Shown: positions 1 to 8,355, numbered from the stretch's first letter. The stretch is 26,615 bases of DNA from Ruminococcaceae bacterium UBA1425 (GCA_002329365.1 DCUB01000046.1:1-26615), one strand, 5' to 3'. Notes: generated by a model not told the origin, from the sequence alone. Numbers and translations are program-made.

Positions 1-25
1 AGGATGACAGGGACGGGAACAGGGT

Positions 26-54
26 TTGTCATCCTTAGCACAGCGAAGAAAATA
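26..54 (+). repeat. Dispersed TGTCAT(C/T)CT...GCGAAGAA repeat, diverged copy
   Basis: This is a diverged copy of the repeat seen better at 61-88: it keeps the TGTCATCCT head and the AGCGAAGAA tail. It lies directly before the second copy in the same orientation. Repeats of this general type are scattered between genes in many Clostridia genomes; their function is not known to me. Confidence 0.6.
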
Positions 55-60
55 ATACGA

Positions 61-88
61 TGTCATTCTGAGCGCAGCGAAGAATCTT
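61..88 (+). repeat. Dispersed TGTCATTCTGAGCGCAGCGA repeat
   Basis: The 28-base element begins TGTCATTCTGAGCGCAGCGA and ends AGAATCTT. Near-identical copies occur at 10977-11004 and 11108-11135 (same strand) and at 21189-21216 (opposite strand). All copies are intergenic, which supports a non-coding dispersed repeat rather than chance. Confidence 0.85.
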
Positions 89-220
89 CAGGCTGTTTTT
101 CGATAGTATCGTACCGAGTACTTCAAAAAGACGATGAATTATCATTTATTAATCCCTTTGCTTGTTGACATTTAGCGGTAACCCTTGCTGTCGCCCGAAG
201 TCAAAGTATGAAAAAGCCGC

Positions 221-248
221 GGACGACCGCAAGGGTCGCCCCTACGGA
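221..248 (+). repeat. GC-rich hairpin element with CCGCAAGGG core
   Basis: A short inverted repeat: CGACC (224-228) pairs with GGTCG (234-238) around GCAAG, followed by CCCCTACGG. The CCGCAAGGG core (227-235) recurs at 24325-24333 in the hairpin after the lipoprotein gene, so the two may belong to one family of dispersed hairpins. Only two copies are visible, so this is tentative. Confidence 0.45.
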
Positions 249-474
249 AGCGTTCCGCACATTTTATTGTGTGACTGAGGGACAAAACCTGCTTGTGGTG
301 CCGGCGCCCTCGACGACACTTTTGTTGTTTTTTTACATAGCGTTTAATATAGGGAAGCCGTGGGCGTCGTCCTCTACATCAATGGTTTGAATCACAATGT
401 GTCTGAGTCAAGATTAAGGCGTTCCGTAAGGTTAGATGCATCTTCAACAATCGCCCGACGAAAGGATAATAAGC

Positions 475-1398
475 ATGACAGACGATATTGTTAGCAGACT
501 CCTCAAAAAGGTCGCCGATATGGACGGCGTGCCTGTAACGGGCGCTTACAACATCCGTAAAAACGGAGAAGGCGCCGGCAGACGGTCTACGGAAAACATC
601 GTAATAACAACAAAAACCGATAAGCCCGGCATAGACATTAAGGTAATGCCGTTTACAAAGGGCGAAACGGTTCACATCCCCGTCGTGCTTACCGATACGG
701 GACGTAACGACATGGTTTATAACGATTTTTACATCGGCGAGGGAGCCGACGTTGTCATAGTCGCCGGCTGCGGCATCCACAATTCCGGCTGTGAAACGTC
801 GGAACACGACGGTATCCACAGGTTTTTCGTCGGCAAAAACGCGAACCTGAAATATGTCGAAAAGCATTACGGCGAGGGCGACGGCACAGGTGAGAGGATT
901 TTAAACCCCACTACCGTAGTCGAGCTTTCAGAGGGCGCCGTGTGTAAAATGGAGATGGTCCAGATAGGCGGAGTAGATTCCTCCGTAAGGAAAACCGACG
1001 CTGCCCTTGAAGCAGGCGCGAAGCTGCACGTTACGGAACGCCTTATGACGCACGGGAGCCAAACTGTCCGCTCCGACATGACTGTAAACCTCAACGGCTC
1101 CGGCTCGTCTGCTCAGGTTATTTCACGCTCCGTGGCAAAGGACAGGTCAGAGCAGGTTTTCAACCCCATCGCCGTCGGAAACTGCGACTGCCGCGCGCAT
1201 ATCCAGTGCGATTCTATTATAATGGACGAAGCAAAAATCCGCTCGATACCCGAAATATCGGCAAACCACAGCGAAGCGCAGATTGTTCACGAGGCGGCAA
1301 TAGGCAGGATAAACAACGACCAGCTTTTAAAGCTTCAAACGCTCGGCCTGACAGTCGACGAGGCAGAAAAGGTTATCATCGACGGTTTTTTAAAGTAA
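475..1398 (+). CDS. sufB: SufB/SufD-family Fe-S cluster assembly scaffold
   Basis: SufB-type proteins work with the ATPase SufC to build Fe-S clusters in the cytoplasm. The 307-residue product shows the typical C-terminal core: CDSIIMDE (245-252, with Cys245), a conserved His-Glu-Ala (272-274) and the closing repeat GLTVDEAEKVIIDGF. It is much shorter than E. coli SufB (about 495 residues) and matches in size the minimal SufB found with SufC in anaerobic Clostridia and archaea. I chose ATG 475 because AAAGGA (461-466) sits 8 bases upstream; ATG 436 has no ribosome site. No sufC lies in the 474 bases before it, although the pair is normally adjacent with sufC first, so sufC must be further left or elsewhere. 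It could equally be named SufD-like; the family call is firm, the B/D choice less so. Confidence 0.88.
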   Translation: MTDDIVSRLLKKVADMDGVPVTGAYNIRKNGEGAGRRSTENIVITTKTDKPGIDIKVMPFTKGETVHIPVVLTDTGRNDMVYNDFYIGEGADVVIVAGCGIHNSGCETSEHDGIHRFFVGKNANLKYVEKHYGEGDGTGERILNPTTVVELSEGAVCKMEMVQIGGVDSSVRKTDAALEAGAKLHVTERLMTHGSQTVRSDMTVNLNGSGSSAQVISRSVAKDRSEQVFNPIAVGNCDCRAHIQCDSIIMDEAKIRSIPEISANHSEAQIVHEAAIGRINNDQLLKLQTLGLTVDEAEKVIIDGFLK

Positions 1399-1420
1399 GC
1401 GGCAAACAAAGTTCATATAT

Positions 1421-1450
1421 AGTTTAAAAAATAAACTTAACAAAGTTTAT
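1421..1450 (+). promoter_or_regulatory. Overlapping palindromes, probable operator on the -35 box
   Basis: ATAAACTT (1431-1438) and AAGTTTAT (1443-1450) form a perfect 8-base inverted repeat with a 4-base gap that covers the -35 hexamer. A second inverted repeat, AGTTTA (1421-1426) with TAAACT (1432-1437), shares the middle half-site. Three AGTTTA half-sites in alternating orientation fit binding of a dimeric repressor that blocks the promoter. The regulator is not in the window; sugar transporters of this type are often under ROK or LacI control, which is inference. Confidence 0.55.
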
Positions 1451-1465
1451 GTAAGGTGTTATAAT
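1437..1465 (+). promoter_or_regulatory. Sigma-A promoter for the GPH transporter operon
   Basis: TTAACA (1437-1442), a 17-base spacer and TATAAT (1460-1465) form a near-consensus vegetative promoter, 21 bases before the transporter start codon. It lies between the sufB stop and the transporter gene, so the transporter need not depend on sufB transcription. Confidence 0.8.
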
Positions 1466-1486
1466 ATTTAAACTTGGAGGGCGATT

Positions 1487-2821
1487 ATGGCAGAGAAATT
1501 AAAGCTCAAATACGGGCGGACGGCGCTTATCGGCTTCGGCTTCATGTCAAGCATGATAGCGTGGACAATCTACAACGCGTATGTTCCTCTGATACTCAAG
1601 GAAAACGGAGCAATAAGCAGCCTTGCCATTTCCGGAACCGTTATCGGCGTTATTATGGTTATCGACAATATTTTCGGCGTGGTGTTCCAGCCACTGTTCG
1701 GCAGGATATCAGACACCACGCATACGCGCTTCGGAAAGCGCACGCCGTTTTTGATGGTAGGCGTACCGGCGGCAATAATCTTCTTCATTATGATTCCCCA
1801 GATGAGGCAGATATATTTCCTCATGCCGTGCGTTATAGCGTTTACGTTTATAATGTCCACATGGCGCGCGCCCGTCGTTGCCCTTATGCCGGACCTCACG
1901 CCGACGCAGCTTCGCAGCGAGGGCAACGCCGTAATAAACTTAATGGGCGCTGTCGGCACAGTCCTCGGCACGGTTGCCGGAAAAATCGTGTCGGTTTTAT
2001 TCAGGCTTGACCAGAACGACAACGAAACGGTGCGCAAATATGTCTTTGTTTTCGGCGCGGTTATAATGCTTATCTGCCTTGCTGTTGTGGTGTTTGCCGT
2101 CCGCGAGCCCGACAACAGGCTTACGTCCGCAAGCGCACAGCTTCTGAAGGACGAGCGTGAGCGCCGCGAGGCAAGGAAGGCGGAAAAGAAAAAATTCAAG
2201 GAAATGCACCTTTCAAAGGCGGAAAAACGGAGCCTTATTTTCATGCTTATAGCTCTTTTCTTCAACTCAAACGCCACCGATTCCATCTCAACATATTTCA
2301 CAACGTTCGCCACGGCAGAGCTTAACATGACCGAGTCGCAGGCTCCTCTTTTCATAACGCTGTTCGCGTTTTCAACAGTTATAGCGGCTTTCCCGGCGGG
2401 CAAGCTCGGCAAAAAGCTCGGCAGGAAAAAGACGATAATGATAGGTCTTACGGGAATACTTATTCTGTTTATGCTTTATTTCGTAACAAGAGCAAACGCG
2501 CTTTTGTATGTCGCTATTATCTGCGGCGGCGCTCTTATTGCCTTTGTCACAATAAACACGCTTCCGCTTGTGCTTGAAATAGGCGGCGTCGAAAAGGTGG
2601 GCACGTTTACGGGCTACTACTACACCGCGACGTTTTCCGCGTCAATCGTCGGACCCGTCGTCTGCGGCGCGATGTTCGACATAACAAAAACATACTGGTC
2701 GCTTTTCGCCTACTGTCCCGTCTGCTTTGCGCTCGCGCTGCTCTGCATCTCGCAGGTAAAGCACGGCGAGGTTATATCGATTCCCGACGAGGTTATAAAG
2801 GAAGTCATGGCAGACGATTGA
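1487..2821 (+). CDS. GPH-family (MFS) sugar/cation symporter
   Basis: Predicted integral membrane transporter of 444 residues with about 12 hydrophobic segments in two halves of six, split by a long basic cytoplasmic loop rich in Lys, Arg and Glu around residues 205-250. The loop after TM2 carries GRISDTTHTRFGKRTPFL, the signature of glycoside-pentoside-hexuronide (GPH) symporters in the major facilitator superfamily, which take up sugars or oligosaccharides with H+ or Na+. GGAGG (1476-1480) lies 6 bases before the ATG. It has its own promoter and a palindromic site, so sugar-responsive repression is plausible. No glycosidase or sugar phosphorylase is adjacent, so the substrate cannot be told. 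The ABC transporter gene starts 37 bases after its stop. Confidence 0.85.
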   Translation: MAEKLKLKYGRTALIGFGFMSSMIAWTIYNAYVPLILKENGAISSLAISGTVIGVIMVIDNIFGVVFQPLFGRISDTTHTRFGKRTPFLMVGVPAAIIFFIMIPQMRQIYFLMPCVIAFTFIMSTWRAPVVALMPDLTPTQLRSEGNAVINLMGAVGTVLGTVAGKIVSVLFRLDQNDNETVRKYVFVFGAVIMLICLAVVVFAVREPDNRLTSASAQLLKDERERREARKAEKKKFKEMHLSKAEKRSLIFMLIALFFNSNATDSISTYFTTFATAELNMTESQAPLFITLFAFSTVIAAFPAGKLGKKLGRKKTIMIGLTGILILFMLYFVTRANALLYVAIICGGALIAFVTINTLPLVLEIGGVEKVGTFTGYYYTATFSASIVGPVVCGAMFDITKTYWSLFAYCPVCFALALLCISQVKHGEVISIPDEVIKEVMADD

Positions 2822-2858
2822 CATATACACAATCAGATCAAGGAGGAATAAAAAGAGC

Positions 2859-3569
2859 ATGGCACCACTGATAGAAGTCAGAAACCTCAGCAAGTCCTAC
2901 GGCTCGCACCTTGTTTTGGACAACATTTCCTTTGGCTTTGAGGAGGGGCAGATAATAGGGCTTCTCGGTCCGAACGGCAGCGGCAAAACGTCGCTTATAA
3001 AAATTCTTGTCGGGCTTATAAACGACTATTCCGGCGACGCCCTTATCGACGGACAAAGGCCCGGACCGTACACAAAGAGCCTTGTGGCGTACCTGCCCGA
3101 AAAGACATACCTGCCCGAATGGATGCGTCCCGTCGACGCAATCGAATTCTTCAGTGATTTCTATGCCGATTTCGACAAGCAGAAGGGCTTCCGTATGCTC
3201 GACACCTTCGAGCTTCCGCGCAGGCAGATAATAAAGTCAATGTCGAAGGGAATGCAGGAAAAGCTTCAGCTCATGCTTGTAATGTGCAGAAACGCGCGGC
3301 TTTACATTCTTGACGAGCCCTTAGGCGGCGTCGACCCGGCGGCGAGGGCGTTTATTCTTGACACAATTATGAAAAACCATCCCGCGGGCTCGACGGTTCT
3401 GCTCTCGACACACCTCATAAACGACGTCGAAAGGATTTTTGACTCGGTGCTGATGATAGGCAGGGGTCATGTGCTTATCAAGTCGGGCGTCGACGAGCTG
3501 CGACGCGACGGGCGAACGATTGAGGATGTTTTCAAGGAGGTGTTCAAATATGCTTGGCAAGTTAATTAA
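2859..3569 (+). CDS. ABC transporter ATP-binding protein (YtrB/YhcG type)
   Basis: Soluble ABC ATPase of 236 residues that would power the permease encoded next to it. Visible motifs are Walker A GPNGSGKT (37-44), signature-like SKGMQ (129-133), Walker B LYILDEP (148-154) with D-loop GGVDP, and the switch His in STH (185). The degenerate signature and short C-terminal tail are typical of ABC-2 type exporters or of Firmicute YtrB-like ATPases, usually preceded by a GntR regulator. Here a symporter gene takes that place and no GntR gene is present. The AGGAGG at 2841-2846 is 12 bases from the ATG, a little far. The final 20 bases overlap the permease gene in another frame, so the two are translationally coupled. 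Substrate unknown. Confidence 0.88.
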   Translation: MAPLIEVRNLSKSYGSHLVLDNISFGFEEGQIIGLLGPNGSGKTSLIKILVGLINDYSGDALIDGQRPGPYTKSLVAYLPEKTYLPEWMRPVDAIEFFSDFYADFDKQKGFRMLDTFELPRRQIIKSMSKGMQEKLQLMLVMCRNARLYILDEPLGGVDPAARAFILDTIMKNHPAGSTVLLSTHLINDVERIFDSVLMIGRGHVLIKSGVDELRRDGRTIEDVFKEVFKYAWQVN

Positions 3570-4386
3570 GCACGAGTTCAAGTCCACCGCGCACTCGATG
3601 TTTGCCATATATCTGTCGGCGCTCATCACGTTTATCGTCATGTGCCTCGTTTTCTTCATTAAAAACAAGGCGCTTATGGTCATAAGCTCCGTGGCGCTGG
3701 GCGGAATATGCGTAGCCGCTCTTGTCATAACGCTGTTTGCCATAATCGGAACCTTCAATAAGTCCCTTTACGGCAACCAGGGCTACCTCAGCTTTACGCT
3801 TCCCGTCACGGGAAACAGTCTGCTCGCGTCAAAAACTGTCGTTTCGCTGTGCTGGGTGCTTATAAGCTTTGTCTTTGCAATAGCAGTCACGCTGTTTCTC
3901 ATATTCTATTGGGTAGCCCAGACGAGCGAAAACGTCAAGAGCATAGTCGACACGGTGTACAGCATGCTCCAGGAGATGCAGGGGGTGCCCGACGCCGAAA
4001 CAGCGCTGAAAAGCATAATCGTCATAGTGGTATTTATGTTCATAAAAGCTTTGTTCCTTATCTTCAAGGTATCGTTTGCCATTACCGTCGCGAACACAAA
4101 GCAGTTTCAGAAAATGAACACCATCCTTGCCGCAATCCTTGTGTATTTCGCGGTCTATATCGTTCTTACGATAGGCAACATTATAGGCACGTTAATTCCC
4201 GTTCAGCTTGCCGTCGCCTCTAACGACATCGGCTTTTCCATAGGAGAATCGCTTTTCGGGCTTGCGCAGGACGCCAAAATATTCGTTTCAATCCCGATAT
4301 TGGGCAACCTGTTTGAGTTTTTCGTCTGCATACTCCTTTACAGCGTTACGGGAACAATAATGACAAAGCACGTCAACATTAAATAA
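3550..4386 (+). CDS. ABC transporter permease, ABC-2-like membrane protein
   Basis: Membrane protein of 278 residues with about six hydrophobic segments (first near residues 15-38) and no signal peptide. A loop after TM2 contains GNQGYLSFTLPVTGNSLLASK; the Y-L-S-F-T-L-P pattern before an amphipathic stretch is common in Clostridial ABC-2-like permeases that pair with YtrB/YhcG ATPases. The start at 3550 follows AAGGAGGTG closely and lies inside the ATPase gene; a longer open frame from 3469 has no ribosome site and would overlap the ATPase by about 100 bases. The stop TAA overlaps the nadD start by one base. It probably exports a drug, peptide or lipid-like compound, but nothing in the sequence fixes the substrate. 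Confidence 0.8.
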   Translation: MLGKLIKHEFKSTAHSMFAIYLSALITFIVMCLVFFIKNKALMVISSVALGGICVAALVITLFAIIGTFNKSLYGNQGYLSFTLPVTGNSLLASKTVVSLCWVLISFVFAIAVTLFLIFYWVAQTSENVKSIVDTVYSMLQEMQGVPDAETALKSIIVIVVFMFIKALFLIFKVSFAITVANTKQFQKMNTILAAILVYFAVYIVLTIGNIIGTLIPVQLAVASNDIGFSIGESLFGLAQDAKIFVSIPILGNLFEFFVCILLYSVTGTIMTKHVNIK

Positions 4387-4958
4387 TGGCGGCGATAGGC
4401 GTTTTCGGCGGCACGTTCAACCCGCCGCATCTGGGGCATTTAAGGCTTGCGCGCCGCTTTGCGGACAGGCTGTCGATGTCCGAGGTGCTTATAATCCCGA
4501 CATATATGCCGCCTCACAAGCAGGCGGGCGAGCTTGCCGCTGGCGATGACAGGCTCAATATGTGCCGTCTTATGTTCTCCTGCGACAAGAGGTTCAGAGT
4601 AAGCTCCGTTGAAATTGACAGGGGCGGAAAAAGCTACACCTACGATACATTAAAGGAACTGAAAAGTATTTACCCCGACGATACGCTTTATTTAATCGTA
4701 GGCTCCGACATGCTGCGCACCTTTGATTCGTGGCACCGCCCCGGGGACATTCTTCGGCTTTGCACACTGTGCGCCGCGGCGAGGGACGACGGAGGTCTGC
4801 CGCAGAATGTCGCGGGAAACGTAATTCTCGACGATATGGAGCCGCTGCCGATATGCTCTACCGAAATACGCGAAATAGTAAAAAAGAACGGCGACATAGT
4901 ACCGCTTGTCGGCGAAGGGGTCGCCCGATACATTTTGCAGAGAGGTCTATATGCCTGA
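4386..4958 (+). CDS. nadD: Nicotinate-nucleotide adenylyltransferase
   Basis: Transfers AMP from ATP to nicotinic acid mononucleotide, giving deamido-NAD in the NAD pathway; cytoplasmic. The 190-residue protein has the nucleotidyltransferase motif GGTFNPPHLGH (8-18, with His15 and His18) and the second motif STEIR (158-162), and matches the usual NadD length. Its ATG overlaps the TAA of the ABC permease by one base (TAATG), and its own end overlaps yqeK by 8 bases. nadD-yqeK-rsfS is a common Firmicute order, but the usual upstream partners obgE and yhbY are replaced here by an ABC transporter. Confidence 0.95.
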   Translation: MAAIGVFGGTFNPPHLGHLRLARRFADRLSMSEVLIIPTYMPPHKQAGELAAGDDRLNMCRLMFSCDKRFRVSSVEIDRGGKSYTYDTLKELKSIYPDDTLYLIVGSDMLRTFDSWHRPGDILRLCTLCAAARDDGGLPQNVAGNVILDDMEPLPICSTEIREIVKKNGDIVPLVGEGVARYILQRGLYA

Positions 4959-5535
4959 CAGGGAAGAATTCTTAAAGCTGCTTTCAGCACGTCTTACAAA
5001 ATACAGGCTCGAGCATTCAATAAATGTAGCCGACAGCGCGCGATATCTTGCGAAAAAGTACAACGCCGGCGAGGAAAAGGCATACGTTGCCGGCCTTCTT
5101 CACGACATTATGAAGGACGCGGGCAGGGACGAGCAGCTAAGAGTAATAGAAAAAGCGGGATACAGGCTTACCCCGCTTGAGCAGTTAAGTCCGAAGCTGT
5201 GGCACGCCGTTGCGGGCGCTGCGTTCGTAAAAACGGAGCTTAATATAGACGACGGGGAAATCACGGACGCCATTCGCTTTCACACCACCGGCAAAGCAGG
5301 TATGGGGCTGCTCTCAAAGGTGATATTCATAGCCGACTACATTTCGGCTGACAGGACGTATGAGGGAATAGACAAAATGCGCGCGCTTTCGGAGCAAAGC
5401 CTTGAGGACGCGATGCTGTTCGGGCTCGAGTTCACTATAATAAGTCTTGCGGGCAGGGGCGGGCTTATACATCCCGACAGCATATCCTGCTACAACGAGC
5501 TTACGGCAAATAAAATTATGAAGGGGAACGGATAA
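4951..5535 (+). CDS. yqeK: YqeK-type HD-domain Ap4A hydrolase
   Basis: HD-superfamily hydrolase of 194 residues. YqeK proteins of Firmicutes split diadenosine tetraphosphate symmetrically into two ADP, and act in the cytoplasm. Metal-binding residues are visible as His22 (EHSINVA), His51-Asp52 (LLHDIMKD) and a later Asp in the IADYISADR stretch. ATG 4951 was chosen because it follows AGAGG and begins at the family's usual N-terminus (PDREEFLKLL); an earlier ATG at 4906 would extend it inside nadD. It overlaps nadD by 8 bases and is separated from rsfS by one base. Confidence 0.92.
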   Translation: MPDREEFLKLLSARLTKYRLEHSINVADSARYLAKKYNAGEEKAYVAGLLHDIMKDAGRDEQLRVIEKAGYRLTPLEQLSPKLWHAVAGAAFVKTELNIDDGEITDAIRFHTTGKAGMGLLSKVIFIADYISADRTYEGIDKMRALSEQSLEDAMLFGLEFTIISLAGRGGLIHPDSISCYNELTANKIMKGNG

Positions 5536-5536
5536 T

Positions 5537-5887
5537 ATGACACCGAGGGAACTGACTGAAAAAGTTGTAAAGATACTCGACAAGAAAAAGGCGGTCGATA
5601 TAAAGGCAATCGAAGTCAGCGAGCAGACTATTGTCGCCGATTATTTCGTTATTGCATCGGGAACGTCGAACACCCACACAAAGTCGCTCGCTGAGGATGT
5701 CGAATACGAGCTTGAGCAGGAAGGCATCAAAGGGCGCGTTGAGGGCAGGGCGACAGGCTGGATTCTTCTCGATTACGGAACCGTTATAGTCCACGTTTTC
5801 GACAGGGAGAGCAGGGAGTATTATAACCTTGAGCGTCTTTGGTCAGACGCAAACATCCTCGACATATCGGGGCTTTTGACCGATTAG
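5537..5887 (+). CDS. rsfS: Ribosomal silencing factor RsfS
   Basis: RsfS (YbeB/YqeL, formerly Iojap) binds ribosomal protein uL14 on the large subunit and blocks subunit joining when nutrients are short. The 116-residue sequence fits the family in length and carries its hallmarks: the ADYFVIASGTSNTHTKSLA block (about residues 34-52), EG...GWILLDYG (about 68-83) and VHVFDRESREYYNLERLW near the C-terminus. It starts one base after the yqeK stop with AAGGGGAACGG upstream, and leuS follows after 28 bases, so the four genes are probably one transcript. Confidence 0.96.
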   Translation: MTPRELTEKVVKILDKKKAVDIKAIEVSEQTIVADYFVIASGTSNTHTKSLAEDVEYELEQEGIKGRVEGRATGWILLDYGTVIVHVFDRESREYYNLERLWSDANILDISGLLTD

Positions 5888-5915
5888 GCATACCGAAAGG
5901 AATGAATATAACGCA

Positions 5916-8321
5916 ATGAAAAGCTATGACACAAAATCCGTAGAGAAAAAATGGCAGGACAGGTGGGAGAAAACGGGCGTTTTCCACGCCAAAAACGACT
6001 ATGCTCTGCCTAAATACTACTGTCTTGTTGAGTTCCCCTACCCGTCGGGGCAGGGGCTTCACGTCGGTCATCCGCGCTCATATACGGCGCTTGACATAGT
6101 TGCGCGTAAAAAAAGGCTTCAGGGCTACAACGTGCTTTATCCCATGGGTTGGGACGCATTCGGGCTGCCTACCGAAAACTATGCCATCAAAAACCACATG
6201 CATCCCGAGCAGGTTACGAAGAAAAACATCGCTCACTTCAAGCAGCAGCTCCGCTCGCTCGGCTTTTCGTTCGACTGGAGCCGCGAGGTAAACACCACCG
6301 ACCCCGCTTATTACAAATGGACGCAGTGGATATTCCTTCAGCTTTATAAAAAGGGGCTTGCATATAAAAAGGAAATGGCGGTAAACTGGTGCGTCTCCTG
6401 CAAATGCGTGCTTGCGAATGAGGAGGTTGTAAACGGAGTCTGCGAGCGGTGCGGCAGCGAGGTTGTACGTAAGGTAAAAAGCCAGTGGATGCTGAAAATA
6501 ACGGAATACGCAGAAAGGCTTATAAACGACCTTGACGACCTTGACTATATAGAGAGGGTAAAGATACAGCAGAAAAACTGGATAGGCCGCTCGACCGGCG
6601 CGGAGGTTTTATTCGGCTCTACGGCGGGCGACAGCTTTACCGTCTACACAACACGCCCCGACACTCTTTTCGGAGCGACATACGCCGTTCTTTCGCCCGA
6701 GCATCCGCTTATAAACAAGTGGGCGGACAGGCTTAAAAACATAGACGAGGTCAACGCCTACCGCGACGAGTGCGCACGCAAGTCCGACTTTGAGCGCACC
6801 GAGATAAACAAGGAAAAAACAGGCGTGAGGCTCGACGGCGTCGAGGCAATAAACCCCGTAAACAACGAAAAGATTCCTGTTTTCATAGCCGACTATGTAC
6901 TTGTGTCCTACGGCACGGGCGCCATTATGGCTGTTCCGGGGCACGACACGAGGGACTGGGAGTTCGCGAAAAAATTCAACATTCCGATAATCGAGGTCGT
7001 CAGCGGCGGAAATATCGAAAAGGAAGCGTTCACCGACTGCGAGACGGGAGTTATGGTAAACTCCGGGTTTTTAACGGGCTTAAGCGTTGCCGACGCCAAG
7101 GAAAAAATCACCGGGTGGCTTTCCGATAACGGCAAGGGAACGGCAAAGGTAAACTACAAGCTGCGCGACTGGGTGTTTTCGCGCCAGCGCTACTGGGGCG
7201 AGCCTATTCCCATAATCTGCTGCGACAAATGCGGCTTTGTTCCGCTCGACGAGAGCGAGCTGCCGCTGCGCCTGCCTGAGGTTGACAGCTACGAGCCTAC
7301 CGACAACGGCGAGTCGCCTCTCGCAAAGCTCCAAGACTGGGTAAGCGTCAAGTGTCCCCTCTGCGGCGGCGACGCAAAAAGAGAAACGGACACAATGCCC
7401 CAGTGGGCGGGTTCGTCTTGGTACTTTCTGCGCTACTGCGACCCGCACAACGACAAGGAGCTTGCTTCAAAAGAGGCGCTCGAATACTGGACGCCTGTTG
7501 ACTGGTACAACGGCGGCATGGAGCACACGACGCTCCACCTGCTTTACAGCCGCTTCTGGCACAAATTCCTGTACGACATCGGCGTGGTGCCTGCGTCCGA
7601 GCCATACGCCAAGCGCACGAGCCACGGAATGATTCTCGGCGAAAACGGCGAAAAAATGTCGAAGTCGAGGGGCAACGTCGTTAATCCCGACGATATAGTA
7701 AACGAGTACGGCGCCGACACAATGCGCCTTTACGAAATGTTCATAGGCGATTTTGAAAAAGCCGCCCCGTGGAACTCGGCAAGCATCAGGGGCTGCAAAA
7801 GATTCCTCGACAGGGTGTGGGCACTTCAGGACATAATGAAGGGCGGCGGTTACAGAGCCGAGCTTGAGAGCGACATACACCGTACAATCAAAAAGGTTAC
7901 GGAAGATATAGACAACCTCAAGGCGAACACCGCCATTGCCGCCATGATGGCGCTGCTTAACAGTATTTACGAAACGGAGAGCGTTACCGCCGACGAGCTT
8001 AAAACGCTGCTGCTTCTTCTTAACCCCTTTGCTCCGCACCTCACTGAGGAGATGTGGGAGTGCTGCGGCTTCGGCGGCGCTGTAACGGACGCGAAATGGC
8101 CGTCGTACGACGAGAAAAAGTGCAGGGACGAAACGACGGAGATTGCCGTGCAGATAAACGGCAAAGTAAGGGCAAGGCTTGTAATTGACGCGAACGCTTC
8201 GTCGGACGAGGCTGTATCTCTTGCGAAGGCAAACCCGAAAATTGCCGATGCGCTTGACGGAAAGACAATTGTAAAGGAGCTTTACGTCAAGGGCAGGCTT
8301 GTAAATATAGTGGTGAAGTAA
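5916..8321 (+). CDS. leuS: Leucyl-tRNA synthetase
   Basis: Class I synthetase that charges tRNA-Leu with leucine. The 801-residue length matches bacterial LeuS. Motifs seen: the HIGH box as HVGH (49-52) after PYPSGQGL, a zinc-ribbon-like cysteine set around CVSCKC and CERCG, the CP1 editing domain with TTRPDTLFGATY and YGTGAIMAVPGHDTRD, and the KMSKS loop (580-584). The anticodon-binding domain and a C-terminal QINGKVRARL segment close the protein. The nearest ribosome site, GAAAGG (5895-5900), is 15 bases from the ATG; an ATG at 5902 stops after five codons, so 5916 is the only usable start. No T-box leader is visible, in keeping with its place inside an operon. Confidence 0.98.
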   Translation: MKSYDTKSVEKKWQDRWEKTGVFHAKNDYALPKYYCLVEFPYPSGQGLHVGHPRSYTALDIVARKKRLQGYNVLYPMGWDAFGLPTENYAIKNHMHPEQVTKKNIAHFKQQLRSLGFSFDWSREVNTTDPAYYKWTQWIFLQLYKKGLAYKKEMAVNWCVSCKCVLANEEVVNGVCERCGSEVVRKVKSQWMLKITEYAERLINDLDDLDYIERVKIQQKNWIGRSTGAEVLFGSTAGDSFTVYTTRPDTLFGATYAVLSPEHPLINKWADRLKNIDEVNAYRDECARKSDFERTEINKEKTGVRLDGVEAINPVNNEKIPVFIADYVLVSYGTGAIMAVPGHDTRDWEFAKKFNIPIIEVVSGGNIEKEAFTDCETGVMVNSGFLTGLSVADAKEKITGWLSDNGKGTAKVNYKLRDWVFSRQRYWGEPIPIICCDKCGFVPLDESELPLRLPEVDSYEPTDNGESPLAKLQDWVSVKCPLCGGDAKRETDTMPQWAGSSWYFLRYCDPHNDKELASKEALEYWTPVDWYNGGMEHTTLHLLYSRFWHKFLYDIGVVPASEPYAKRTSHGMILGENGEKMSKSRGNVVNPDDIVNEYGADTMRLYEMFIGDFEKAAPWNSASIRGCKRFLDRVWALQDIMKGGGYRAELESDIHRTIKKVTEDIDNLKANTAIAAMMALLNSIYETESVTADELKTLLLLLNPFAPHLTEEMWECCGFGGAVTDAKWPSYDEKKCRDETTEIAVQINGKVRARLVIDANASSDEAVSLAKANPKIADALDGKTIVKELYVKGRLVNIVVK

Positions 8322-8355
8322 GCGCTACAAGAAATATTTTTTTATGATATTTATA

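Larger units (their letters stand above)
1..474. other. Intergenic region upstream of sufB-like gene, repeat-bearing
   Basis: No convincing gene lies here. The left part holds copies of a dispersed repeat (end of one copy at 1-9, further copies at about 26-54 and 61-88) and a GC-rich hairpin element at 221-248. An open frame at 208-390 begins inside that hairpin element, lacks a ribosome site and resembles no protein, so it is not called. A TTGACA at 165-170 has no matching -10. A weak possible promoter for the next gene is TTGTTG (322-327), 17 bases, TAATAT (345-350). There is no sufC gene in this stretch. Confidence 0.6.

Noticed and set aside
208..390. Small open frame of 60 codons in the left intergenic region
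   Set aside because: Starts inside a hairpin repeat element, has no ribosome site and an unlikely composition.
1570..2412. Open frame of 280 codons on the minus strand within the symporter gene
   Set aside because: The plus-strand frame encodes a clear GPH transporter with its own promoter; the antisense frame has no ribosome site and no domain.
5902..5919. Five-codon upstream frame before leuS as a leader peptide
   Set aside because: The only ribosome-like sequence is one base from its ATG, too close for use, and no leucine codons or attenuator hairpins follow.
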